Below are positions 51,361 to 59,577 of a DNA stretch of 64,000 bases, piece by piece. Numbering within the stretch: the stretch's first letter is position 1; each line of letters opens with the position of its first letter. The position numbers and the translations under genes are program-made. The notes beneath the pieces are model-generated. The model did not search any database. It saw only the letters and a program-made list of their open reading frames with translations, and was not told the DNA's origin. Location: contig JACQZY010000014.1 in the NCBI GenBank assembly GCA_016213645.1, positions 86,564-150,563 on the forward strand. Direction: 5' to 3'. This stretch comes from Actinomycetota bacterium. Its GTDB lineage: Bacteria > Actinomycetota > Thermoleophilia > Solirubrobacterales > JACPNS01.

Positions 51361-54300
51361 ATGTATTTAAAAGCGATTCAAATGAAGGGGTTCAAATCGT
51401 TCCCCAACAAGACGCGGCTCGAATTCGGGCCCGGCGTCAGCGTGATTGTGGGTCCCAACGGTTCCGGAAAGTCGAACATCTCCGACGCCCTCGTGTGGGC
51501 GCTGGGCGAACAGAGTCCGAGCGCCGTGCGCGGCGGTCAGATGCAGGATCTGCTCTTCGGTGGCGCTGAGGGCGTGCCATCGGCTTCCGGCGCTGAGGTG
51601 GAGCTTGTCTTCGACAATTCCGACGGCAAGCTAGAAAGCGACTTCAGCGAACTCTCGGTGACCAGGCGTCTCGGACGCGACGGCGAGGGCGAGTACCGCA
51701 TCAACGGCGCGCGTTGTCGCCTGGTCGACGTGATCGAAGTGCTCTCGGACACCGGTCTCGGCAAGGAAATGCACTCAGTGCTTTCGCAGGGCAAGGTTGA
51801 CGAGATCGTCGCTTCCAAGCCGAAAGAGCGGCGACTGCTGATTGAAGAGGCGGCCGGCTTGGGAAAACACCGCAAGCGTCGCCGCCGCGCGCAGATCAAG
51901 CTGGAAAAGACCCGCGACAACCTGGACCGCGTGCTCGACGTGGAGCGCGAAGCCCGTCGTGCGCTGAAGCCGCTCAAGCGCCAGGCTGAGGCCGCCGAAA
52001 CGCATGCCCGACTCGAACTTCAGGCCAACGAGCTGCGCGCCGAGCAGGCGGCCGACCAACTGTTTGTCGCCGATCGCGAATTGGGCGAGGCGGTTCAGCT
52101 TGCCGGCAAGGCGCGTGAAGCTCGCACGCAGATCGAGCAACAACTCGCTGGGGTCGCCAAGCGGCGCGAACAGGCTGAGCAGCGCATCGCGGCCGAGGCG
52201 GCTCGCCGCGAAAAAGCCACGGAATCACTATTTTCAGTGCGGTCGGCCTGCGAGCGATTGGAAAACGCGCGCGAGCGCATGAACGAACGCGTAAGCCGAC
52301 TTGGGATCGAGATCGAGCGGCATCAAGGCGAGATCGGTCAGCTGGAGCTGGACGTCCAGCCGGAAGTGGACCGGTCGCGAATCGCCGGCCTGGAAACCGA
52401 GCTTGCCGAGATAGAGCGTCAGGGCAGGGCCGAGCTAGAGCTGGAACTGGCTGATATGCGGGCGCAGCACGAAACCGCGCGCCGCGAGTTGACCGAACTT
52501 GAGGGCAGAGTGGCCGCGTTGCGCGAAACCGCGCAGCAAAGCGAGCAGGCCGCCGCGCAGGCGCGCCGCGCCGTGGCCGAGGCCCAACAGTCGCTTACCG
52601 CCGCCCGCCGTGAGCGCGTTCGGGTTGAGGGCGAGCTGGACTCTGTCGAGCAGTTCCTACGCGAGTCCGCCGGCGATGCCGGTGCCGACGCGCTGGCCGA
52701 ACGGCTTTCGGTGGAACCCGGATACGAACCCGCCGTCACGGCGGTGCTCGGCCGCAGGCTGCGCGCGGCAGTCGTTTCGGATATCGCGGCGGGTCACGGA
52801 TTTCTCGATCGCCTGGGTGAGTCGGGGGGCTCCGCTCTGGTCGCGGAGCGCGGCGGAGCGAACCATGCATCGATCGTGCCTACGGCCGGTGCAACGCCGT
52901 CGTCCGCACCTGGGCCGGGTGCTGCTCCATCGTCCCCACCGGCGCCGGGTGCGACTCCGCTGATCGAAAAGCTTTCCGCCGAGTCCCGTGCGATGTCGAT
53001 CGTCTCGGTGCTGCTGGCCGGTGTTTGGCTGGTTGAGTCGTTCGAAGGCATTCCCGCGGACTTCGCGGGCGTCGCCGTCACGCGTACCGGGCGCGTCTTC
53101 TTTGGCGCCACCGGCGAACTGCGTCAGGCACCGGGCGGCGGCGAACAGCGCGTGCTCGCTGAGCGCAACCGCCGAGAGAGTCTTACCGCCGCCCGTGACG
53201 CCGCCCGCCTGGCCGAGTCCTCCGCGCAGGCTGCGCTTGAGGCCACCGAATCGGCTCAGCACGAGGCCGAGGCCGCCCGTGACACAGCTCACGATTCCGC
53301 CCGCGGCGCACGCATTGAGCGCGACGAACTGTCCGGCGCGGTTCAAGGCCGGGCGCGGGCGATTGAGCGCCGCATCGAAGCAGGACTCGCGGACGGGCCA
53401 ACCGCCGTGCGCCGCGCTGCGATCGAAGCCGAGCTGCGCACCGAGCGCGCGCACGCCGACAGCCTTCAGCGCGCCGCCGAGCTGCAGCGCCGCCGCCGCG
53501 CCGAGTTGGCCCAAAAGCTTGTAAACGCCCGTGCGGGCCTGCCGCTCGCCCAGCAACTGAGCGAAGTGCTCGCGGCGGCAGCCGCGGCGGCCAACGAACG
53601 CATAGCGGTGCTCGCCGCAGAGCTGGACGGAGACCGCGAAGCAGGTGAACGACTGGCCCAGGAACTGCGTGAACACGCCACCGAGGAGGCACGGCTGCAG
53701 GCCTCCCTGCGCGAACAGGGCGAACTTGTCACCACCGCGGAGGTACGCGCGCAGCGCGCTCGCGACCTTCAAGCCGAGGCCGCGTCGGTTGTGGGCGAAC
53801 TCTCGGCGGCGCTCGGCCGTGAAGTCGTGGCCGCCGAGCGCCCGCTCGACGATGCCCGCCGAGAGGAGATCGCAACCGGCCTGGCGCGAATCGCGCGCCG
53901 CCGCGAACTGCTCGGCCCGATCAACCCGTTGGCTCGCGACGAGTACGCACAGGCGCTTGCGCATGTCGAAGAGCTTGAAACCCAGCGCGACGACCTCGAG
54001 CGCGCGCTGAAGGAACTCGGCGAGCTGATCAGAGAGATCGACCGCACGATTCGCACGTCCTTTGAAGAGACGTTCGCCTCCACCAGCGCACACTTCGAGG
54101 AACTGCTCGCGCATCTCTTCCCGGGTGGTTCAGGCAAGCTCAATCTGGTGCGAGAGGAGCGGCCCAGGCAGGCTCCGCTCACACCGGCCGGGGCCGACGC
54201 CGCCGAGGCGGAAGCCGCGGCCGACGCCGCCGAACAGGCGATGCCGGAGGATCCCGATGATCAAGCCGACGCCGACCTGGAATACGGCGTAGAGATCGAG

Positions 54301-54657
54301 GCGCGTCTTCCCGGCGCGAAGTCAGGCCGTCGCCTCACCCTGCTGTCCGGCGGCGAGCGCTCGCTTGTTGCTCTTGCCTTCCTGTTTTCGGTCTTTCTCA
54401 CCAAGCCGTGTCCGTTCTACGTCTTCGACGAAGCCGAGGCAGCGCTCGACGACGTCAACATCGACCGCCTTGTGGCGCTGCTGCGCGAGCACAGCGTGCG
54501 TTCACAGTTCATCGTTATCACTCACCAAAAGCGCACGATGGACGCCGCCGACTGTCTCTACGGCGTCTCGATGGGCGCAGACGGCATCAGCAAAGTCGTC
54601 ACCCGCCGCATGCACGGCAAACCGGCCGGCGATCAGGCCGAGCTGGCCGTGGCTTAG
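51361..54657 (+). CDS. smc: chromosome segregation protein SMC
   Basis: Long coiled-coil ATPase of condensin; partners ScpA and ScpB are at 5739-7606. Walker A GPNGSGKSN (31-39), signature LSGGERSLVALAFLF and Walker B YVFDEAEAALDD are intact. The hinge (about 430-605) is split by a Pro/Ala/Ser/Gly linker, roughly residues 505-535 (GATPSSAPGPGAAPSSPPAP). A second insert, Ala/Asp/Glu-rich, sits in the C-terminal head before YGVEIEARLPG. Despite both inserts the protein is 1098 residues against about 1190 usually, so the arms are short. The stop overlaps convergent htpX by four bases. Confidence 0.96.
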   Translation: MYLKAIQMKGFKSFPNKTRLEFGPGVSVIVGPNGSGKSNISDALVWALGEQSPSAVRGGQMQDLLFGGAEGVPSASGAEVELVFDNSDGKLESDFSELSVTRRLGRDGEGEYRINGARCRLVDVIEVLSDTGLGKEMHSVLSQGKVDEIVASKPKERRLLIEEAAGLGKHRKRRRRAQIKLEKTRDNLDRVLDVEREARRALKPLKRQAEAAETHARLELQANELRAEQAADQLFVADRELGEAVQLAGKAREARTQIEQQLAGVAKRREQAEQRIAAEAARREKATESLFSVRSACERLENARERMNERVSRLGIEIERHQGEIGQLELDVQPEVDRSRIAGLETELAEIERQGRAELELELADMRAQHETARRELTELEGRVAALRETAQQSEQAAAQARRAVAEAQQSLTAARRERVRVEGELDSVEQFLRESAGDAGADALAERLSVEPGYEPAVTAVLGRRLRAAVVSDIAAGHGFLDRLGESGGSALVAERGGANHASIVPTAGATPSSAPGPGAAPSSPPAPGATPLIEKLSAESRAMSIVSVLLAGVWLVESFEGIPADFAGVAVTRTGRVFFGATGELRQAPGGGEQRVLAERNRRESLTAARDAARLAESSAQAALEATESAQHEAEAARDTAHDSARGARIERDELSGAVQGRARAIERRIEAGLADGPTAVRRAAIEAELRTERAHADSLQRAAELQRRRRAELAQKLVNARAGLPLAQQLSEVLAAAAAAANERIAVLAAELDGDREAGERLAQELREHATEEARLQASLREQGELVTTAEVRAQRARDLQAEAASVVGELSAALGREVVAAERPLDDARREEIATGLARIARRRELLGPINPLARDEYAQALAHVEELETQRDDLERALKELGELIREIDRTIRTSFEETFASTSAHFEELLAHLFPGGSGKLNLVREERPRQAPLTPAGADAAEAEAAADAAEQAMPEDPDDQADADLEYGVEIEARLPGAKSGRRLTLLSGGERSLVALAFLFSVFLTKPCPFYVFDEAEAALDDVNIDRLVALLREHSVRSQFIVITHQKRTMDAADCLYGVSMGADGISKVVTRRMHGKPAGDQAELAVA

Positions 54658-55622
54658 ACCAGCTCCGGTGCGCCCGCCTGGGCCTGCGCTGCAGACCCAA
54701 AAGGAGACTTGAAATACGTGCCGACCGGCCGGTCGTGGCGGTGAGTGATGCCGCCAGCCATCTCGGTCAGACGGGCGATGCGGTCCTCGGTCGGCGGATG
54801 CGTGGAAAACAGGGTGGACGTCTTGCCGCTGGCCTTCATCTGTGGTGCGATCATCATGTGCGCGATCGCGTCTTCCGGGCGGTTCGTTGGCTTCATGTTG
54901 CCGGAGATCTGCGCAAGCGCGGAAGCAAGTCCCTGCGGGTAACGCGTCAACTCGGCGCCGGAGGCGTCGGCAACGTACTCGCGCTTACGGCTGATCGAGA
55001 ACTGAATGATCGTGGCCGCCAGCGGCGCCAGCAGTGCGGTTAGGATCACCACCACGATCGCGAGCGGGTTGCCATTGTCGTTGTCGTCGCCCACAAACCA
55101 CAGCCCGTGCATGATGATCTGCGCGATCATCGCGATTGATCCCGCCAATACCGCGGCGTAGGTCATCAGGCGCACGTCCAAATTACGAATATGCGCCATT
55201 TCATGCGCGAGCACGCCCTGAATCTCCTGATCGTCGAGCACATCAAGCAGGCCCTGGTTCACGCAAACAAGCGCCTGCCTCTGAGATCGTCCGGCGGCGA
55301 ACGCGTTCGGCGAGCGGTCCGGTGAAATGAACAACCGCGGCATCTGTAGTCCGGCGGTGATCGAGAGGTTCTCGACCAACCGCCATAACTCAGGCGCTTC
55401 ATCCTTGCGCTTGATGCGTTTGCCGCCGGCCGCCATCACCGCCATGTCGTCGCCCGCGAACAGCGACGAAAGCACCATGATCACGGCGACCGCGGCAACC
55501 GCGATCGTGCCGACCGATCCAACCCACAAGTACAGCGCATAGGCGATCGCCGCATAAATGAGCAGAAAACCGCTCATAAGCAGCATCGATTTGCGTTTGT
55601 TTGCGCTGATCTGTTTGTACAT
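54654..55622 (-). CDS. htpX: M48 family metalloprotease HtpX
   Basis: Membrane zinc protease that degrades damaged membrane proteins. Zinc motif HEMAH at 140-144, with a downstream glutamate in SRKREYVADASGAELT. Four membrane segments: two near the N-terminus (LLIYAAIAYALYLWV, IAVAAVAVIMVLSS) and two after the motif. 322 residues. ATG at 55622 with GAGGGG upstream. Followed by nothing on its strand; lemA is just upstream, a common htpX-lemA pair. The two genes interrupt the smc-ftsY order in inverted orientation. Confidence 0.94.
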   Translation of the reverse strand: MYKQISANKRKSMLLMSGFLLIYAAIAYALYLWVGSVGTIAVAAVAVIMVLSSLFAGDDMAVMAAGGKRIKRKDEAPELWRLVENLSITAGLQMPRLFISPDRSPNAFAAGRSQRQALVCVNQGLLDVLDDQEIQGVLAHEMAHIRNLDVRLMTYAAVLAGSIAMIAQIIMHGLWFVGDDNDNGNPLAIVVVILTALLAPLAATIIQFSISRKREYVADASGAELTRYPQGLASALAQISGNMKPTNRPEDAIAHMMIAPQMKASGKTSTLFSTHPPTEDRIARLTEMAGGITHRHDRPVGTYFKSPFGSAAQAQAGAPELV

Positions 55623-55647
55623 CTAAGAACCCCTCGACGGACTGAAA

Positions 55648-56208
55648 CTAGGAGAACGAAACCTGCGGCACCTCGCGGTCCGCCGGGTCCTCGATCTCGA
55701 AGAACTCGCGCTTCTCCACGTGCGCCATGCCGGCGACGATGTTCGACGGGAACTGCTCGATCTTGATGTTGAGATCGCGCACGTTCATGTTGTAGAAGCG
55801 GCGCGAAGCCTGAACCTTGTCTTCGGTGTCGGTCAACTCGTTCTGCAGCTGCAGGAAGTTCTGGTTGGCCTTCAGATCGGGATACGCCTCGGCCACGGCA
55901 AACAGCTTTCCGAGGGCCTGGGTGAGCATGTTCTCGGCCTGGCCCTGCGCCTCGGGTCCTTGCGCGCCGACGGCCGCAGTACGCGCCGCGGTGACGGCCT
56001 CAAAGGTCTGACGCTCGTGGGCGGCGTAGCCCTTCACCGTCTCGACCAGGTTCGGAATCAGGTCATGTCGACGCTTGAGCTGGGTCTCGATGTCCGAGTA
56101 GGCCTCTTCGGTGCGATTGCGCAGACGGATCAGCCCGTTGTAGGTGAGGATCACGTAGAGGATGAGCAGGACCGCTACGGCCCCAACGACGATCAATGCA
56201 ATGCTCAC
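55648..56208 (-). CDS. lemA: LemA family protein
   Basis: 186 residues. A single N-terminal membrane helix (SIALIVVGAVAVLLILYVILTYNGLI) anchors a soluble helical bundle with RLRNRTEEAYSDIETQLKRRHDLIPNLVETVKGYAAHE and RRFYNMNVRDLNIKIEQFPSNIVAGM, the LemA signatures. The GTG at 56208 is chosen for AAAGG seven bases upstream and because it places the helix at the N-terminus; a longer frame to 56346 would begin with non-conserved sequence. LemA and HtpX often occur together, and the role of LemA is not settled. Confidence 0.92.
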   Translation of the reverse strand: MSIALIVVGAVAVLLILYVILTYNGLIRLRNRTEEAYSDIETQLKRRHDLIPNLVETVKGYAAHERQTFEAVTAARTAAVGAQGPEAQGQAENMLTQALGKLFAVAEAYPDLKANQNFLQLQNELTDTEDKVQASRRFYNMNVRDLNIKIEQFPSNIVAGMAHVEKREFFEIEDPADREVPQVSFS

Positions 56209-56350
56209 GGCAGGCAGCCTTTCTTGAAGTTCGATCTTGCCGGGCGACGCCCGGTGTGGCGGCTTGGCCGCCTCTGCACTGATTCTTACCGATCGGCAGG
56301 TCGGCCGGGCCGCTTGTGGCTGAATATTCGATGCGGTGGTCGGCACGGCA

Positions 56351-56356
56351 TAAGAT
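56351..56356 (+). promoter_or_regulatory. putative -10 element for ftsY
   Basis: TAAGAT ends 7 bases before the GTG at 56364. Supports that start over the upstream in-frame GTG at 56316. Confidence 0.4.
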
Positions 56357-56363
56357 CTCGCGC

Positions 56364-57404
56364 GTGCCCCGCGACTGGAATGAACTTTTCATCACCGGCG
56401 ATCCGGCGGCCGGTGAGTCGCCGGCCGCCGCCGCGACCGATTCGCTGGTCGGTGCGGAGGTCGCGGCGGAGGATCCAGCGGAGCCACAGCGCCGCCGCGG
56501 TATGTTCAAGCGACTGCGTGAAAGTCTTGGCAAAACACGCCAAGCCTTCAGCGCGGAGCTACGTTCCACGCTGTTCGACACGCTCGACGAAGCCACGTGG
56601 GAGCGGCTTGAAGAATTGCTTATCTACGCGGACGTCGGCGCCCGCACGACCGCCAAGGTCGTTGGACGCCTGGAGACTGAGGTCGAGGAGGGCGAGGTTG
56701 CGGGTGGCGACGCGATCAGCGAACGTTTGCAAGAACTTCTGGCGGAGACCGCCACCGTTGGCGACGGTCACATCGACATAAGCGCAACGCCCACAGTGAT
56801 CATGGTTGCGGGTGTGAACGGTACGGGCAAGACGACGTCAATCGGCAAGATCGCCTGGCATCTGCGCCAAGAGCTGGATCGCACGGTTCTGATGGGCGCC
56901 GCCGACACCTTCCGCGCCGCCGCCGGTGAACAACTTGAAGAGTGGGCGCGCCGCACCGGCGCCGGCATCGTACGTGGAGAACAGGGATCGGACCCCGGCG
57001 CCGTGGCATACGACACCGTCGCGGCCGCCATGTCGCGCGGTGTCGACGTTGCGCTCGTCGACACCGCCGGACGTCTGCACACGCAGGACAACCTGCTTGA
57101 GGAGCTCAAGAAGGTGCGTCGCGTGCTTGCCAAACAGCTCCCCGGCGCGCCGCACGAGACGCTGCTTGTGGTGGACGCGACGACGGGCCAGAACGGTCTG
57201 CGCCAAGCCAAGCTCTTCGCCGAGGCGGTCGACGTCACCGGCATCGTGCTGACCAAACTCGACGGCACCGCCAAGGGCGGAATCGCACTCGCGATCGCGG
57301 AAGAACTGGGCATCCCGGTCAAGCTGATCGGCATCGGCGAAACCGTCGAGGACCTGCGGCCGTTCGACGCCGCGGAATTCGCCCGCGCAATGATCGCGGA
57401 CTGA
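56364..57404 (+). CDS. ftsY: signal recognition particle receptor FtsY
   Basis: SRP receptor GTPase that docks ribosome-Ffh complexes at the translocon. An Ala/acidic N-region (1-45) is followed by the NG domain: MFKRLRESLGKTRQAF, G1 GVNGTGKTT (150-158), DTFRAAAGEQLEEWA, LVDTAGRLHTQDNL and TKLDGTAKGGIALAI. 346 residues from GTG 56364. Its partner ffh is at 59578. No 4.5S RNA gene was recognised in the window. Confidence 0.96.
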   Translation: MPRDWNELFITGDPAAGESPAAAATDSLVGAEVAAEDPAEPQRRRGMFKRLRESLGKTRQAFSAELRSTLFDTLDEATWERLEELLIYADVGARTTAKVVGRLETEVEEGEVAGGDAISERLQELLAETATVGDGHIDISATPTVIMVAGVNGTGKTTSIGKIAWHLRQELDRTVLMGAADTFRAAAGEQLEEWARRTGAGIVRGEQGSDPGAVAYDTVAAAMSRGVDVALVDTAGRLHTQDNLLEELKKVRRVLAKQLPGAPHETLLVVDATTGQNGLRQAKLFAEAVDVTGIVLTKLDGTAKGGIALAIAEELGIPVKLIGIGETVEDLRPFDAAEFARAMIAD

Positions 57405-57566
57405 ACCGCGCGGTCGCCGCGATTCGCCCGGCGGGCGTCGACTCGCGCCCCGACGCAGCCCGGCGCCGTTCACTCGCCGTCCGGCGCCTTTTATTCAGAG
57501 CGCCATCGAACATTCCGCCAGCGTCACTCAACATCCGCCGCGCGGTCCCCGATAATGCGTAGCGTT

Positions 57567-58037
57567 ATGCCTGACTGGGCCATTTGGTTAATCGTCGCAA
57601 TCGTTCTCGCCCTTGGCGAGCTGGCGATATTCACGGGCTTCATCCTCGGCCCAATGGCCGCCGCAGCCGCGCTCACAGCGGCCGTCGTGGCCGGATTCGG
57701 CGCGGAGACCGAAGTCCAGCTTGGCGTTTTCAGTGTGTCGTCGGCGATCATGATCGCGGCGCTGCGACCGATCGCCAAACGGCACCTCACCGCCCCTCCG
57801 GAGATCCTCACGAACGCTCAGGCACTGCTTGGAAAGCGCGCCCGCGTGCTCGAAACGGTCGCCGAGGATGCGCCCGGCCTGATCCGCCTTGAAAACGAGA
57901 ATTGGACCGCGCGGCCGGTTCCAGGCTCGGGACCGATCAAACCGGAAATCCACGTCCGCGTGGTCGAGATCGCCGGCGCAACGGCGATTGTCGAACCGCT
58001 CGGCGGCAACTCTGAATCCGAAGGAGAGACGTCATGA
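57567..58037 (+). CDS. NfeD-like membrane protein
   Basis: Short NfeD homologue of 156 residues. Two or three N-terminal membrane segments (AIWLIVAIVLALGELAIFTGFILGPMAAAAALTAAVVAGF) precede a soluble OB-fold domain (ALLGKRARVLETVAEDAPGLIRLENENWTARPV, then IHVRVVEIAGATAIVEPL). NfeD proteins pair with SPFH proteins, exactly as here: the stop overlaps the next ATG in ATGA. The ATG at 57567 is preferred; ATG 57555 lies inside a GATAAT -10-like element (57551-57556). Confidence 0.88.
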   Translation: MPDWAIWLIVAIVLALGELAIFTGFILGPMAAAAALTAAVVAGFGAETEVQLGVFSVSSAIMIAALRPIAKRHLTAPPEILTNAQALLGKRARVLETVAEDAPGLIRLENENWTARPVPGSGPIKPEIHVRVVEIAGATAIVEPLGGNSESEGETS

Positions 58038-58921
58038 CCGCCGGAACCATCGTCCTGATCGCATTCATCATCCTGATCTTTTTCACCGCACTGCGGGGTG
58101 TGCGGATTATCCCGCAGGCGCGCGCCGGAGTTGTGGAGCGGCTCGGCCGCTACAGCCGCACCCTCACGCCGGGTCTGGCGATCGTCATTCCTTACGTCGA
58201 CAGAGTGCGTCCGCTGATCGACATGCGCGAGCAGGTCGTGAGTTTTCCGCCGCAACCGGTGATCACCGAGGACAACGTCGTCGTGCAGATCGACAGCGTC
58301 TTGTATTACACGATCAACGACGCGCGCGCGGTCACTTACGAGATCGCCAACCACCTTCAGGCAATCGAGCAGCTCACCACTACGACTTTGCGAAACGTGA
58401 TCGGTGGCCTCACCTTGGAGAAGGCCCTGACCTCCCGCGACAACATCAACACCCAGCTCCGCGTGGTGCTCGACGAGGCGACCGGCAAGTGGGGCATTCG
58501 CGTCAACCGCGTGGAGCTGAAGGCGATCGACCCACCGGGAACGATTCAAGAGGCGATGGAAAAGCAGATGCGCGCCGAGCGCGACCGCCGCGCCGCGATC
58601 CTCGCAGCCGAAGGCGTGAAGCAGTCGCAGATCCTCACCGCCGAAGGCGCGAAGCAGGCCCAGATCCTCAACGCCGAGGGTTCGCAGCAGGCGCAGGTCC
58701 TCGAAGCCGAGGGCGAGGCGCGCGCGATCGAAACCGTATTCAACGCGATCCACGCCGGCAATCCCGATCTGCCGCTGGTCGCCTACAAATACGTGCAGTC
58801 GCTCGGGCAGATCGCCGGCAGCGACACCCACGCCACCTGGATCATTCCAAGCGAGTTCACCCAGGCGCTCTCCGGTCTGACCGAGAAGCTCGGCGGGCTC
58901 AAGCCGACCGGTCCCGCGTAA
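58034..58921 (+). CDS. SPFH/band 7 (stomatin-like) membrane protein
   Basis: 295 residues: one N-terminal membrane helix (TIVLIAFIILIFFTAL), then the band 7 domain (RGVRIIPQARAGVVERLGRYSRTLTPGLAIVIPYVDRVRPLIDMREQV), then a helical stretch with a striking repeat, EGVKQSQILTAEGAKQAQILNAEG, followed by EGSQQAQVLEAEGEARAIE. It ends in a short hydrophobic region. QmcA/slipin-type scaffold; with NfeD it organises membrane microdomains in other bacteria. No protease domain present. Confidence 0.92.
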   Translation: MTAGTIVLIAFIILIFFTALRGVRIIPQARAGVVERLGRYSRTLTPGLAIVIPYVDRVRPLIDMREQVVSFPPQPVITEDNVVVQIDSVLYYTINDARAVTYEIANHLQAIEQLTTTTLRNVIGGLTLEKALTSRDNINTQLRVVLDEATGKWGIRVNRVELKAIDPPGTIQEAMEKQMRAERDRRAAILAAEGVKQSQILTAEGAKQAQILNAEGSQQAQVLEAEGEARAIETVFNAIHAGNPDLPLVAYKYVQSLGQIAGSDTHATWIIPSEFTQALSGLTEKLGGLKPTGPA

Positions 58922-59021
58922 CCGGGAAGGTTTCGGCTGCCCGGCCCGCTTGGCGCTGAACCGGTGCGCAGTCGAGGCCGACGGTCTATCCATTTTCGAG
59001 ATTTAACAACAATGCCGTCAG

Positions 59022-59059
59022 TCACATAGTTGCGCCGAGAAACCAGCGCAACTATGTGA
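59022..59059. promoter_or_regulatory. 14-bp perfect inverted repeat upstream of XRE gene
   Basis: TCACATAGTTGCGC (59022-59035) and GCGCAACTATGTGA (59046-59059) pair without mismatch around a CGAGAAACCA loop. It lies in an AT-rich patch 104 bases before the XRE gene and 100 bases after the SPFH gene. No T tract follows, so an operator or bidirectional terminator are both possible. TATCAT (59060-59065) next to it could be a -10. Confidence 0.55.
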
Positions 59060-59163
59060 TATCATCCATCAATGTTAATTTCGTCAAATAGGCATTCAAT
59101 CGACGATCGGATTTCCGGCATCCAGTCGGCCATGTCGAGGCGGGTTTCCGCCGTCAACGCAAG

Positions 59164-59565
59164 ATGACCGCCAAACGTCAACCAAGGAAAAACGAGCGCG
59201 GACCCGGCGTCGCCCCTCCACCGCCGGAAGCCGGGGCCGCGGCGCATCTGATTCGCGAGGCGCGACTGAGGAGGAGCCTCTCCCAGGCCGAAGTCGGAAA
59301 GCGGGCCGGGTACGACCAGGGTTTGATCTCCCGTTGGGAGCGCGGACGTACGCAGCCGTCGTTTGAGGCCGTGATGAGGGTGCTTGGCGTCTGCGGGTTT
59401 GATGTGTGGACGGGTTTGACGCTCGCCGACGACAACCCGCCGAACGGGCGCATCGCGAATCTGCTGATTCTTGAAGAGAACACACCACCGGACGAGACCG
59501 GGTTCAAACGCATTTTCCGTGAGCAGGACGCCGCGCGCCGCCGCGAGCGCGCCCGCGGCGGCTAA
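59164..59565 (+). CDS. XRE-family helix-turn-helix regulator
   Basis: 133 residues. The HTH spans about 29-80 (LIREARLRRSLSQAEVGKRAGYDQGLISRWERGRTQPSFEAVMRVLGVCGFDVW). A basic N-tail and a charged C-terminal helix (ETGFKRIFREQDAARRRERARGG) flank it. This type resembles antitoxins of XRE-nucleotidyltransferase pairs, but no toxin gene is adjacent: ffh starts 12 bases after the stop. It may regulate its own promoter through the nearby inverted repeat. Targets unknown. Confidence 0.8.
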   Translation: MTAKRQPRKNERGPGVAPPPPEAGAAAHLIREARLRRSLSQAEVGKRAGYDQGLISRWERGRTQPSFEAVMRVLGVCGFDVWTGLTLADDNPPNGRIANLLILEENTPPDETGFKRIFREQDAARRRERARGG

Positions 59566-59577
59566 CGTCAGCGCACC

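Noticed and set aside
59062..59163. Minus-strand peptide ending MADWMPEIRSSIECLFDEINIDG as a truncated gene
   Set aside because: It reads plausibly as protein but is short, continues upstream only as antisense of the XRE and ffh genes, and has no recognised family.
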